A DNA stretch of 64,000 nt from Rhodoferax sp. (GTDB lineage Bacteria; Pseudomonadota; Gammaproteobacteria; Burkholderiales; Burkholderiaceae_C). Positions 29,306 to 42,034 of the stretch are shown piece by piece; position 1 is the first letter of the stretch; each line of letters begins with the position of its first letter. The notes under the pieces are model-generated. The model was not told the DNA's origin, did no database searches, and was given only the letters and a program-made list of their open reading frames with translations. The stretch spans positions 185,773 through 249,772 of the forward strand of contig NZ_JAUSLE010000007.1 of the NCBI RefSeq assembly GCF_030646845.1. Reading direction: 5' to 3'. The position numbers were made by a program, and so were the translations under genes.

Positions 29306-29431
29306 ATGAGACTTGGCCAAAAACTTCTGCTGTATGCCGGTGCCGTTTGCGCGCTTCTGGCTGTGTTTGCGCTCTACACCCGTCCCGATTTTTTGCTCAC
29401 CCTCGCGAATCAGGTCTGGTCCTGTTTCTGA
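29306..29431 (+). CDS. Small single-pass membrane protein (41 residues)
   Basis: This frame reads MRLGQKLLLYAGAVCALLAV and continues with a hydrophobic stretch to a C-terminus ending VWSCF. It forms one transmembrane helix (about residues 7-24) followed by a short amphipathic tail. The start lies 4 bases after the MFS stop codon, and the next gene begins 15 bases later in the same frame, so it looks like a real link in an operon. I do not recognise a function. Confidence 0.6.
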   Translation: MRLGQKLLLYAGAVCALLAVFALYTRPDFLLTLANQVWSCF

Positions 29432-29446
29432 GAAAAGGACAGCTTT

Positions 29447-30031
29447 CTGGATAAATCACTCACGATCGATGCGCATGGTTTGGGCCCGATTTCTGATTGG
29501 GTCAGACGCTGGTCTCACCTCGTCCCGACCGGCGGCTCGGTACTTGACATCGCTTGCGGTCATGGTCGCCACATGAAGTGGTTTGCCACTAGAGGACACG
29601 CGGTAACTGGTGTTGATCGCTCAGTCGAGGCGATTCATGCGGTGGCCGGTGTTGGCGAGGCGGTACTCACAGACATCGAGAACAATCCCTGGCCCTTGAT
29701 GAACGGCGAGCGAATTCGGCAATTCTCAGCGGTCGTCGTCACCAACTATCTGTGGCGACCGCTTTTTCCGGTGATCGTCCAAAGCGTCGCGCCTGGTGGA
29801 GTTCTCATTTATGAAACTTTTTCCCAGGGCAATGAGACTGTCGGGAAACCGTCCAATCCCGAATTTCTTTTGCGCCCTGCCGAATTGCTGCAAAGCCTCG
29901 CAACCATGCGCATCATTGGCTTTGAGGAAGGATTTCTTGAAGATCCCCCTCGCTTCGTGCAACGGATCGTCACCGCACGACCTGATTTGGACGGTTCAGC
30001 AGATGAGCCACCGGCACGTTACCCGCTCTAG
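29447..30031 (+). CDS. Class I SAM-dependent methyltransferase
   Basis: The protein has motif I as VLDIACGHGRHM and the later acidic GVDRS that binds the ribose of S-adenosylmethionine, plus VVVTNYLWRPL and GGVLIYETF (motifs II-III). The family homologues begin with a segment like DAHGLGP upstream of the first obvious TTG (29480). No ATG exists in frame. A CTG at 29447 stands seven bases after AAGGA and gives 194 residues, so I propose a CTG start with TTG at 29480 as the alternative. Substrate unknown; a tellurite-resistance TehB-like fold is possible. Confidence 0.78.
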   Translation: MDKSLTIDAHGLGPISDWVRRWSHLVPTGGSVLDIACGHGRHMKWFATRGHAVTGVDRSVEAIHAVAGVGEAVLTDIENNPWPLMNGERIRQFSAVVVTNYLWRPLFPVIVQSVAPGGVLIYETFSQGNETVGKPSNPEFLLRPAELLQSLATMRIIGFEEGFLEDPPRFVQRIVTARPDLDGSADEPPARYPL

Positions 30032-30067
30032 TTAGAATGCTCGTTTACTGTTAAACACCACTCGGAC

Positions 30068-30961
30068 ATGACATCCTCAACCAGCCAAATCACGGGCAGC
30101 ATCGTGGCGCTTGTCACACCCATGCACGAAGATGGCAGCGTGGACTACCCCACCCTGCGCAAACTGATCGACTGGCACATCACCGAGGGCACCGACTGCA
30201 TTGGCGTCGTGGGCACCACCGGTGAGTCGCCGACCGTGAATGTCGAAGAGCATTGCGAAATCATCCGCGTGTCTGTGGAACAGGCCAAAGGACGCGTTCC
30301 CATCATGGCCGGCTGCGGCGCCAACTCCACGGCGGAGGCGATCGAACTGACAAAGTTTGCCAAAAAGGTCGGAGCAGATTGCCAGTTGCAGGTGGTGCCC
30401 TACTACAACAAGCCGACGCAGGAAGGGCAGTACCTGCACTTCAAAGCCATTGCACAGGCGGTTGATCTTCCCATGGTCCTGTACAACGTGCCCGGCCGGT
30501 CCGTAGCCGATATGGCGCATGACACCGTGCTGCGTCTGGCTCAAGTGCCCGGCATCGTCGGCATCAAGGAAGCGACGGGAAATATCGAGCGGGCGCAGTG
30601 GCTGATCCGGGAAGCGCCGAAAGGGTTTGCCATCTATTCGGGGGATGATCCAACTGCAGTCGCCCTCATGCTGTGCGGCGGCCAGGGCAATGTGAGCGTG
30701 ACGGCCAATCTGGCGCCACGACTCATGCACGAGTTGTGTGTTGCGGCGATGGCTGGCGATACAAAACGGGCCATGGAAATTCAGTTCAAGCTGTTGCCTT
30801 TGCACAAGAACCTTTTTGTGGAGGCCAACCCCATCCCCTTGAAGTGGGCCATGGCGAGGATGAAACTGTGTGGTGGCACCATGCGCCTGCCCATGACGCC
30901 TCTGACCCAAGCCAACGAAGCCGTCGTTGAAAGCGCATTGCGTGCAACCGGCCTGGTCTGA
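30068..30961 (+). CDS. dapA: 4-hydroxy-tetrahydrodipicolinate synthase
   Basis: The 297-residue TIM-barrel lyase has Schiff-base Lys167 (VGIKEATG), Tyr139 (LYNVPGRS) and the GTTGESPT pyruvate-binding loop. It condenses pyruvate and aspartate semialdehyde in lysine and diaminopimelate synthesis. The next gene, bamC, starts 43 bases later, the same dapA-bamC order as in E. coli. Confidence 0.97.
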   Translation: MTSSTSQITGSIVALVTPMHEDGSVDYPTLRKLIDWHITEGTDCIGVVGTTGESPTVNVEEHCEIIRVSVEQAKGRVPIMAGCGANSTAEAIELTKFAKKVGADCQLQVVPYYNKPTQEGQYLHFKAIAQAVDLPMVLYNVPGRSVADMAHDTVLRLAQVPGIVGIKEATGNIERAQWLIREAPKGFAIYSGDDPTAVALMLCGGQGNVSVTANLAPRLMHELCVAAMAGDTKRAMEIQFKLLPLHKNLFVEANPIPLKWAMARMKLCGGTMRLPMTPLTQANEAVVESALRATGLV

Positions 30962-31004
30962 TCGATCTGATCGGACCTCACCTATTATCCTGAGGGACAC
31001 TTTT

Positions 31005-32084
31005 GTGAATCATTTTTCCAGACTTGCGCTGCTGAGCCTTTCACTGACACTGGCCGCCTGCTCGGCTCTCCAGAGCGACAAAATCGACTACAAGAGCGCT
31101 GGCAAGGGCCCGTCGCTTGACGTGCCCCCTGACCTGACCCAACTGTCTCGCGAGACCCGCTACGCAGTTCCTGGCGCCGCCGTGACCGCGTCCAGTTTCC
31201 AACTTGGTCAAGCCAGTACATCCGTACCCACCGCAGTCACTTCAGTGGGCGATGTCCGTATTGAACGCGCCGGTACACAGCGATGGCTCGTGATCAATCG
31301 CCCTGCCGACAAACTGTGGGAACCGGTGCGCGACTTCTGGCAGGAGAATGGCTTCCTGCTGTCCATGGAACAGCCCAATCTGGGCATTATGGAAACTGAC
31401 TGGGCCGAGAATCGGGCCAAGATACCGGAAGACTTCATTCGCAACACACTCGGTAAAGTGCTCGACTCACTGTATTCGACCGGCGAGCGTGACAAGTTTC
31501 GTACGCGACTTGAACGCAACGCAACGGGTGGGACTGAAATCTTCATCAGTCATCGGGGCATGCTTGAGGTGTACAGCAGCACGCAAAAAGATTCAACCGT
31601 CTGGCAGCCGCGCGCCGCCGACCCCGAGCTCGAAGCGGAGTTCTTGCGCCGGCTGATGGTGAAACTGGGTGTGTCACAGGAGCAGTCGAAGGCAGTGCTG
31701 GCTGCTGGGACTGCCAAGAGCAGTTCGCGTGCCGCCACGATCAACGGTCAGCCGGTGGTGCAGATTGACGAAGGGTTCGACCGCGCCTGGCGGCGTGTCG
31801 GCTTGTCGCTGGACCGGACCGGCTTCACAGTTGAGGATCGGGACCGCAGCCAGGGCATCTATTTTGTCCGCTACGTCGAACCTGTTGCGGACAAGGCAGA
31901 ACCGGGCTTCCTCGGGAAGCTCTTTGGCCCCTCGAAGAAAGATCCGGCTCCGTTGAAGTACCGAATCGCGGTTGCCAGCCAGGGCGAGGCAACAACAGTG
32001 TCTGTACTCAATGCCAACGGTGCGCCCGAAACGTCAGCGAATGCGCAGCGCATTGTGAAAGTGATCGCCGACGACCTCAAGTAA
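31005..32084 (+). CDS. bamC: Outer membrane assembly lipoprotein BamC
   Basis: The 359-residue lipoprotein starts at a GTG (VNHFSRLALLSLSL) with GAGGG upstream and has the lipobox LAAC, then the BamC N-terminal lasso (KIDYKSAGKGPSLDVPPDL). Two helix-grip domains follow. It is part of the BAM complex that inserts beta-barrels in the outer membrane. A longer ATG frame starting at 30927 would overlap dapA and spoil the signal peptide. A WalJ-like hydrolase gene follows after 12 bases. Confidence 0.93.
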   Translation: MNHFSRLALLSLSLTLAACSALQSDKIDYKSAGKGPSLDVPPDLTQLSRETRYAVPGAAVTASSFQLGQASTSVPTAVTSVGDVRIERAGTQRWLVINRPADKLWEPVRDFWQENGFLLSMEQPNLGIMETDWAENRAKIPEDFIRNTLGKVLDSLYSTGERDKFRTRLERNATGGTEIFISHRGMLEVYSSTQKDSTVWQPRAADPELEAEFLRRLMVKLGVSQEQSKAVLAAGTAKSSSRAATINGQPVVQIDEGFDRAWRRVGLSLDRTGFTVEDRDRSQGIYFVRYVEPVADKAEPGFLGKLFGPSKKDPAPLKYRIAVASQGEATTVSVLNANGAPETSANAQRIVKVIADDLK

Positions 32085-32096
32085 CCCGATCGCCGG

Positions 32097-32873
32097 ATGC
32101 TGCGCTTCAAGAGTCTGGGCAGCGGTAGTTCGGGTAATGCAACTGTGGTCGAAGCCCACGGCAAAAATGGGGTTACACGGCTATTGGTCGACTGTGGGCT
32201 GAGACTCAAACAGCTTGACGAGCGTCTGGCGCTGGCCGGACTGTCCGCCGAGCTGATCGATGCGCTTTTTGTCACGCATGAGCATGGCGACCACATTGGA
32301 TGTGCCCGGCAGTTCGCGTTGCGCGAGCGAAAACCGGTATGGATGAGCCACGGAACCTATGCAGCAATCGGTGCGCCCGACCTTGACGGTCTCCTGATGC
32401 GCGCCATCCATGGCGCATCCATCCAGATTCAGGACCTGCAGGTCGCCCCCTTCGCAGTTCCCCACGATGCGCAGGAGCCGCTGCAACTGGTCTGTTCACA
32501 CGGCCCGAAGCGGCTGGGCATTCTGACCGACCTGGGACATGCAACGCCACAGGTGCTTGAGCAACTTGCAGGATGCCACGCCTTGATATTGGAATGCAAC
32601 CATGACACGGACTTGCTGGCGTCTTCAGGTTATCCCGGATTTCTAAAGAAACGGGTAGGCGGAGAGTTCGGTCATCTTTCCAACCAGCAGGCAGCGCAGA
32701 TTGCCAAGACCATTTGCCATGCCGGGCTTACCCATGTCGTTGCAGCGCATTTGAGCGAACGGAACAACCGTCCGGAACTTGCGACACAAGCACTTGCGGT
32801 GGCGATGGACCGCGACGTATCCGGCATCATCGCAGCCCATCCGGTCTCCGGTACCGGATGGTTGCAGTTATAG
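32097..32873 (+). CDS. MBL-fold metallo-hydrolase (WalJ/YycJ-like)
   Basis: The 258-residue metallo-beta-lactamase-fold protein has the metal motif VTHEHGDHIG and the later LECNHD and AAHLSERN motifs. It closely resembles the YycJ/WalJ/VicX group, which in Firmicutes has 5'-3' exonuclease activity linked to DNA repair and cell division. It starts 12 bases after bamC and is followed by a strong terminator. Confidence 0.9.
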   Translation: MLRFKSLGSGSSGNATVVEAHGKNGVTRLLVDCGLRLKQLDERLALAGLSAELIDALFVTHEHGDHIGCARQFALRERKPVWMSHGTYAAIGAPDLDGLLMRAIHGASIQIQDLQVAPFAVPHDAQEPLQLVCSHGPKRLGILTDLGHATPQVLEQLAGCHALILECNHDTDLLASSGYPGFLKKRVGGEFGHLSNQQAAQIAKTICHAGLTHVVAAHLSERNNRPELATQALAVAMDRDVSGIIAAHPVSGTGWLQL

Positions 32874-32887
32874 ACCCACGCGGGCAT

Positions 32888-32915
32888 AAAAAAGCCACCT
32901 GACGGTGGCTTTTTT
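32888..32915. terminator. Bidirectional intrinsic terminator
   Basis: AAAAAA-GCCACC-TGAC-GGTGGC-TTTTTT forms a 6-bp GC stem with a 4-base loop, flanked by A and T runs, so it can end both the dapA-bamC-walJ transcript and the convergent lipoprotein transcript. Confidence 0.93.
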
Positions 32916-32941
32916 ATCAACAAAGTTGAGGAAGCAAAAGC

Positions 32942-33283
32942 TTACTTCTTCACTGCGGCAGCAGCGTCAGCGGCCTTCTTGGCAGCATCGGCAGCGGCTG
33001 TGCCAGCGACATCAGCAGCGCCTTTGGCGGCATCAGCAGCACCTTTGGCCGCGTCAACAGCAGAACCAACAGCAGCGGAAGCGGCACCGGCGGCAGCGGC
33101 GGCAGCGTCAGTAGCAGCAACGGCAGCAGAAGCAGCGCCAGTGGCAGCAGCAGCAGCAGCGCCAGCATCTTTAGCAGCTTCAACAGCTGGGGGGGCTACA
33201 GGCGCGGGAGCTTCTTCTTTTTTGCCACAAGCAGCCAGAGCGGCGGCAGCGATAACGGCGGCCAAAACGAGCGATTTATTCAT
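32942..33283 (-). CDS. Alanine-rich low-complexity lipoprotein
   Basis: The 113-residue protein has a signal peptide and lipobox (ALAAC, Cys19), then a short KKEEAPAPVAPP linker and a long helical tract with about half alanine. The tract shows approximate repeats of the type DAAKGAADAAKGA, which would form a long amphipathic helix or coiled coil, as in Lpp or surface-adhesin tails. No enzyme function is visible. It has a well-formed promoter and its own palindrome in the leader, suggesting a regulated, possibly abundant protein. Confidence 0.82.
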   Translation of the reverse strand: MNKSLVLAAVIAAAALAACGKKEEAPAPVAPPAVEAAKDAGAAAAAATGAASAAVAATDAAAAAAGAASAAVGSAVDAAKGAADAAKGAADVAGTAAADAAKKAADAAAAVKK

Positions 33284-33309
33284 TTGAAAATACCTAGTGA
33301 GTTAACGAA

Positions 33310-33327
33310 ACAATTTCCGGAAATTGT
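33310..33327. promoter_or_regulatory. Perfect 18-bp palindrome in the lipoprotein leader
   Basis: ACAATTTCC-GGAAATTGT is a perfect inverted repeat 27-44 bases upstream of the lipoprotein ATG, inside the transcribed leader predicted from the promoter at 33389-33418. It has no T-run, so an operator or an mRNA stem near the ribosome site is more likely than a terminator. Confidence 0.55.
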
Positions 33328-33388
33328 CAGTGCAGTCAGACTGCAAGGACCAAGCAAAATGACTCGAGCTCTTTTTGCTTAGCCACGC

Positions 33389-33418
33389 ATTCTATGGCAA
33401 AAATAACTTCTTGTCCAA
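33389..33418 (-). promoter_or_regulatory. Candidate sigma-70 promoter for the alanine-rich lipoprotein
   Basis: On the minus strand TTGGAC and TAGAAT are separated by 18 bases, a good match to the -35 and -10 consensus. The predicted leader is about 100 bases. The gap 33284-33442 shows no gene. Confidence 0.55.
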
Positions 33419-33442
33419 AAAAGTCAAATTGATAACAATCAA

Positions 33443-33967
33443 TCAGAGACCCAATGTGGACGACGGAAATCCAGGCACACTGTCGCGGATTCTTTCGTCC
33501 AGAGCTTCCCTGAGTTGGACCGAGCGCTCCCGGTCATGACCACAAACTCCCAGACTGTGCTGTGAATCCAGGCGATGCATGAACCAGGACCGGCTCCAGA
33601 TAACGCTGGGGAAATCCGCTGCAGACGCCACACGACAAAGCCTGCAGTCGATGATGTGCCCCCAGGTTTTCCGCCACGACACGAAGCGGGCTTGGTTTCG
33701 CATTACCTCGTCATACCGAGTCGCCAGCATGATCAGGTGCCGACCGGATTTTGACCAGGCGTGCAATGATTCGACCACCGAGCGCTCATGCAAAGGCCAA
33801 TCCGCAAAGGTGGCATCACTGAGGATGATCTCGCGCCACCCTTCGCGAGCCGCGCACGCCAACGCCTCGCGCACTAGCCGCCCGAATGCCTCACGACCAG
33901 CAAATCGGCCATCGGGCAACGCTTTAGGTGAATCGTTCGCCAATGCATCGGGGTTTTCAGAGTCCAT
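33443..33967 (-). CDS. Conserved hypothetical protein (DUF7931-like)
   Basis: The 174-residue protein overlaps the 3' end of roxA by 11 bases, so the two are almost certainly co-translated. It contains GRLVREALACAAREGWREII, then LMLATRYDEV-like and DCRLCRV stretches that resemble a small phosphoglycerate-mutase/PLD-like alpha/beta fold. I recognise it as a conserved Burkholderiales protein that lies beside cupin oxygenase genes, with no function known to me. Confidence 0.72.
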   Translation of the reverse strand: MDSENPDALANDSPKALPDGRFAGREAFGRLVREALACAAREGWREIILSDATFADWPLHERSVVESLHAWSKSGRHLIMLATRYDEVMRNQARFVSWRKTWGHIIDCRLCRVASAADFPSVIWSRSWFMHRLDSQHSLGVCGHDRERSVQLREALDERIRDSVPGFPSSTLGL

Positions 33968-35102
33968 GCAGCCACCCCGCTTCGCACCAGGCCTGCAACA
34001 AAGACCGGGCGCCGGTACTGGTGCGCCCCAAGTCCTGTCGGCTGAGGCAACGTTGGTCCGACAAACGCCGCATCATCGTGGCGTCGCGCCCGGACGCCGT
34101 GAAGCTCTCCCCGTTGATGAAAATATGCCGGGCATCGAACATCATTTTTGTACGCCGATCAAGGCGAACTTGCCCGTCCATTTGCCCCTGCGACGGCGTT
34201 GCACCAGGCTCAGCCGCTTCAAACCAGACGTTGGCTTTGGGCTCGGTCAGATATTCACCCAGGGCCCGCGCCAGCGCGTCCGGATCCTTGAGCGCTGCTT
34301 GCAGGGCATCACGCGCAAACTCCATCATCTGCGCCGGGATTTCGCCGGGCTGCCCGGTCGCCGCCTGGTGTGGGTCGCGATATGCGGCGACCCCGACAAG
34401 ATCTTCAGCATCCTCTGCGAGGCGTTGCAGCAGTTCGCGCGCCAGTTCACCCCGATTAGGCTGCCTGAAACCAACCGAATACGTCATGCATTCACCCATG
34501 GCGATGCCGTCATGGGCGTAACGTGGCGGCAGGTACAACATGTCGCCCGGTTCCAGCACAAATTCCTGCTCTGGCACAAAGTTCGCAAGTATCTTCAACG
34601 GAACGTCGGGCTGCAATGTCAGGTCCTTTTGACGCCCGATCCGCCAGCGCCTGCGACCCTGTGCCTGCAGCAAGAAAACGTCATAGCTGTCAAAGTGCGG
34701 CCCGACGCCGCCGCCGTCGGTGGCATAGCTGATCATCAAGTCATCCAGCCGGGCATCCGGCACAAAGCGAAATTTATTCATCAGTTCGTGGACGGCGTCA
34801 TGGTGCAGATCCACCCCCTGCAGCAGAACCGTCCAGCCCGGGCGTTTGAGGGCCGGAAATGCACGCCGTTCAAACGGTCCGTGTCTGAATCGCCAGCCTG
34901 GCGTCTGTGCCGGCTCCTGAATGACCATGCGCGCCTGAACGTCATCACGGGACGCCAGTTCAAACAGCTCGCCGCGGTCCAACAGTGGTTCGAAGTTGGC
35001 AATGGCCTGGCGCACCAGCAGAGGCTTTTTTTGCCAATGCCGCTTCATGAATAATTGCGGGCTCAACCCGCCCAACAATTGCAAAGGCTTCACGACATCC
35101 AT
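33957..35102 (-). CDS. roxA: Ribosomal protein uL16 arginine/residue oxygenase, JmjC cupin (RoxA/YcfD)
   Basis: The 381-residue protein has the JmjC/cupin core with HFDSYDVFLL supplying His and Asp iron ligands and the second His in PPRYAHDGIA. The N-terminal HWQKKPLLVRQA motif is diagnostic for the YcfD group. YcfD hydroxylates an arginine of ribosomal protein uL16 using 2-oxoglutarate and oxygen. Length matches YcfD (373 residues). Confidence 0.9.
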   Translation of the reverse strand: MDVVKPLQLLGGLSPQLFMKRHWQKKPLLVRQAIANFEPLLDRGELFELASRDDVQARMVIQEPAQTPGWRFRHGPFERRAFPALKRPGWTVLLQGVDLHHDAVHELMNKFRFVPDARLDDLMISYATDGGGVGPHFDSYDVFLLQAQGRRRWRIGRQKDLTLQPDVPLKILANFVPEQEFVLEPGDMLYLPPRYAHDGIAMGECMTYSVGFRQPNRGELARELLQRLAEDAEDLVGVAAYRDPHQAATGQPGEIPAQMMEFARDALQAALKDPDALARALGEYLTEPKANVWFEAAEPGATPSQGQMDGQVRLDRRTKMMFDARHIFINGESFTASGRDATMMRRLSDQRCLSRQDLGRTSTGARSLLQAWCEAGWLHGL

Positions 35103-35163
35103 ACGAATCTCCAGTCACTTCGGGGTCAAAGACATTAACTCATCAAACTGCGACAATTCTCGT

Positions 35164-35697
35164 ATGGAAATTAAACAACAATGCGTGGTTGCCCTCACCT
35201 GGACGCTTAAGGACACTTTGGGCGAAGAACTGGACGTGCTGGACGAGCCTGTCGAGTTTCTGGTTGGCGGAGAAGACCTCTTTGACGTCATCGAGGAAGA
35301 ACTTCAAGGTCACGAAGTGGGCTCAACGCTCGAACTGCAGATCGAACCCGAGCAGGGCTTCGGAGATTACAACGACCAATTGGTGTTCCTGGAACGTAGA
35401 GAACTCTTCCCCCCGGAACTCGAAGAAGGCATGACGATGGAAGGCGTGTCACTGCCGCCAGGCTGCAACCCGGATGCCCCCAAAGACGTCCTGTTCACGG
35501 TCACAGAGCTCTACCCTGAGCATGTCGTACTGGATGGCAATCACCCATTGGCCGGTATCGCACTGCGTCTGAGTCTGACGGTCGAAGCCATTCGGGAAGC
35601 CACCGAAGAAGAAATCGGACGGGGCTCGGCCGGAATCGGTTTTTTCAGAATTCAGCCCATGCACGCCGCAGCCCCGGGCAACGACACCCTGCATTGA
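35164..35697 (+). CDS. FKBP-type peptidyl-prolyl isomerase, SlyD-like
   Basis: The 177-residue protein begins MEIKQQCVVALTWTLKD and has the FKBP core with an inserted flap (residues about 70-130), as in SlyD. The segment LVGGEDLFDVIEEEL replaces the usual LIPGLE helix. It lacks a His-rich tail, so it is not the E. coli-type metallochaperone. It accelerates proline isomerisation and acts as a chaperone. The start is chosen from the family; a longer frame upstream overlaps roxA on the other strand. Confidence 0.86.
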   Translation: MEIKQQCVVALTWTLKDTLGEELDVLDEPVEFLVGGEDLFDVIEEELQGHEVGSTLELQIEPEQGFGDYNDQLVFLERRELFPPELEEGMTMEGVSLPPGCNPDAPKDVLFTVTELYPEHVVLDGNHPLAGIALRLSLTVEAIREATEEEIGRGSAGIGFFRIQPMHAAAPGNDTLH

Positions 35698-35703
35698 CCC
35701 ACG

Positions 35704-36149
35704 TCAGGATTTGCCGGTGGAGCCGTAGCCCCCTTCTCCGCGTTCACTGGCAGGAAATTCGCTCACCACGTTGAATTGCGCCTGCACCACGGGAACGATC
35801 ACAAGCTGTGCGATGCGCTCCATCGGTTCAATGGTGAATGCGACGTCACTGCGGTTCCAGGCACTCACCATAAGTTGCCCCTGGTAATCGCTGTCGATCA
35901 GCCCCACCAGATTGCCCAGCACAATGCCGTGCTTGTGACCCAAGCCGGAGCGCGGCAGGATAATCGCCGCAAAATTGGGATCATTCAAGTAAATGGCGAT
36001 GCCGGTGGGCACCAGTTGCCACGCGTTGGGTTGCAGGGTCAGCGGCTCACTCAGGCAGGCCCGCAAATCAAGCCCGGCACTGCCGGGCGTCGCATACGCG
36101 GGCAACTGGTCTGCCATGCGCGAGTCAATGATCTTGACGTCGATTTTCA

Positions 36150-36153
<4 letters not shown>
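35704..36153 (-). CDS. dut: dUTP diphosphatase
   Basis: The 149-residue trimeric dUTPase has all five motifs: [36 protein letters not shown] and the C-terminal [11 protein letters not shown]. It hydrolyses dUTP to dUMP. The start overlaps the coaBC stop (ATGA). The apparent ribosome site AGAGG comes from copy 3 of the 49-bp element, read on the minus strand. Confidence 0.96.
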
Positions 36154-39115
<2,962 letters not shown>

Positions 39116-39116
<1 letters not shown>

Positions 39117-39973
39117 TGAAATTGTGCGGATTTGACATTGGCTTGGAGCATCGTTTCTTCCTCATAGCGGGCCCCTGCGTGATTGAGTCGGAACAGCTGC
39201 AGATGGACACGGCCGGCACCTTGAAGGAAATCACGTCCAGCCTGGGCATCCCGTTCATCTTCAAGAGCAGCTTTGACAAGGCCAATCGCTCCAGCGGCGG
39301 CACGTTTCGCGGCCCCGGCATCGACAAAGGCCTGGAAATACTGGCCAAGGTCAAACGCGAACTCAATCTGCCCATACTGACCGACATTCACTCGGAAGAC
39401 CAGATCGCACAAGTCGCATCCGTCGTCGACGTGCTGCAAACGCCGGCTTTCCTGTGTCGGCAGACCGACTTCATCCGGGCTGTGGCGCAGTCTGGCTTGC
39501 CGGTCAATATCAAAAAAGGGCAATTTCTGGCGCCTGGCGACATGAAGAACGTCATCGACAAGGCGCGGGCGGCGGCGCGGGAAAAAGGCCTGAATGAGGA
39601 CAATTTCATGGCCTGTGAACGGGGTGTCAGTTTTGGCTACAACAACCTCGTGTCCGACATGCGGTCCCTGGCCATCATGCGCGAAACCAGGGCCCCGGTG
39701 GTGTTCGATGCCACCCACTCGGTTCAGCTGCCGGGCGGTCAAGGCACGAGCAGTGGCGGGCAACGCGAGATGGTGCCGGTGCTCGCCCGGGCCGCCGTGG
39801 CTGTGGGCGTGGCCGGCTTGTTCATGGAAACTCATCCCGACCCATCCAAAGCCTTGAGCGACGGTCCCAACGCGGTACCGCTCAAACACATGAAGGCCTT
39901 GCTGGAGACCTTGGTGGCACTGGATGCCGTGACCAAGAAAAATGGTTTCCTTGAGAATAGTATTGGCGCCTGA
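39116..39973 (+). CDS. kdsA: 3-deoxy-8-phosphooctulonate synthase
   Basis: The 285-residue TIM-barrel synthase ([34 protein letters not shown]) makes Kdo-8-phosphate for lipopolysaccharide. Its start overlaps the pyrG stop (TGATG). The pyrG-kdsA-eno-ftsB order is conserved in many proteobacteria. Confidence 0.97.
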
Positions 39974-39975
39974 TC

Positions 39976-40266
39976 ATGCCGAGCGCCTACATCATTGCCA
40001 ACGTGACGGTCACCAACCCGGCGCAATACGAAGACTACATAAAGTGGTCGAGCGCTGCCATGCGGGCGCATGGGGCCGAGGTGTGTGTTCGGGGCGGCAA
40101 GGTCGAAGTTCTCGAAGGCGACTGGACGCCAGACCGACTGGTCATTCTGAAATTTCCAGGCATCGACGCAGCAAAAGCCTTTGATGCTTCACCCGAGTAC
40201 GGCAAGGCGCGTGCGGCGCGTCAGGGTGCCGCGATCATGCGCATGGTCGTTGTAGAAGGCGTCTAG
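39976..40266 (+). CDS. DUF1330 family protein
   Basis: The 96-residue protein has the small ferredoxin-like fold of DUF1330 (AYIIANVTVTNPAQYEDYIK, then LVILKFPGIDAAKAF). It sits two bases after kdsA in the pyrG-eno operon. The fold recalls dimeric ABM-type monooxygenases, but the function is unknown. Confidence 0.88.
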   Translation: MPSAYIIANVTVTNPAQYEDYIKWSSAAMRAHGAEVCVRGGKVEVLEGDWTPDRLVILKFPGIDAAKAFDASPEYGKARAARQGAAIMRMVVVEGV

Positions 40267-40305
40267 GTATTGGGTTTTGTTTTTTTATCTTCGTTTTGTT
40301 TTTGA

Positions 40306-41598
<1,293 letters not shown>

Positions 41599-41691
41599 AA
41601 AGATGTGCCCCCCCAGGTTTGCGGCTGCGCCGCGGCACTGTCGCCCGAGGGGATGCACGCTTCCTGAGGGTGGCCCGTCGGGGATCTGACC

Positions 41692-41967
41692 ATGGGCAAT
41701 CGCGTTGTTCCGGCTGCTCTGATTGCACTGCTCGTGATTCTTCACGCGCAACTGTGGTTTGGCCGTGGCAGCGTGTCCAATGTTTCCCGCATGACTGAAC
41801 AGCTCACGGCCCAGAATCAGCAAAACCAGCAAGCGCTGATCGCCAACAATCGACTGGCTGCGGAGGTTCGGGACCTGAAGGAAGGCCTTGAAATGGTCGA
41901 GGAAAAAGCCAGGCTGGAACTCGGCATGGTGAAGTCCAACGAAATCTACGTACAAGTCGTCAAATAG
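41692..41967 (+). CDS. ftsB: Cell division protein FtsB
   Basis: The 91-residue protein has a single N-terminal transmembrane helix (about residues 5-22), then a leucine-heptad coiled coil (TEQLTAQNQQNQQALIANN) and the conserved EEKARLELGMVK tail. It bridges FtsL and FtsQ at the septum. It follows eno, the classical place. The 93 bases between them contain GC-rich inverted-repeat sequence. Confidence 0.94.
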   Translation: MGNRVVPAALIALLVILHAQLWFGRGSVSNVSRMTEQLTAQNQQNQQALIANNRLAAEVRDLKEGLEMVEEKARLELGMVKSNEIYVQVVK

Positions 41968-42034
41968 CTTGCCGCGCACCGACTCCTGAACCGGTCGGGC
42001 CTGCATGGCCGCAACCTCGCGTCAAGGTCCCTCA

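Noticed and set aside
32905..33114. Gln/Arg-rich plus-strand frame over the alanine-rich lipoprotein
   Set aside because: It is the antisense of GC-rich alanine codons; the minus-strand frame has signal peptide, lipobox and promoter.
41599..41691. GC-rich inverted repeat between eno and ftsB as a terminator
   Set aside because: The stem is interrupted and no T-run follows; eno and ftsB are normally co-transcribed.
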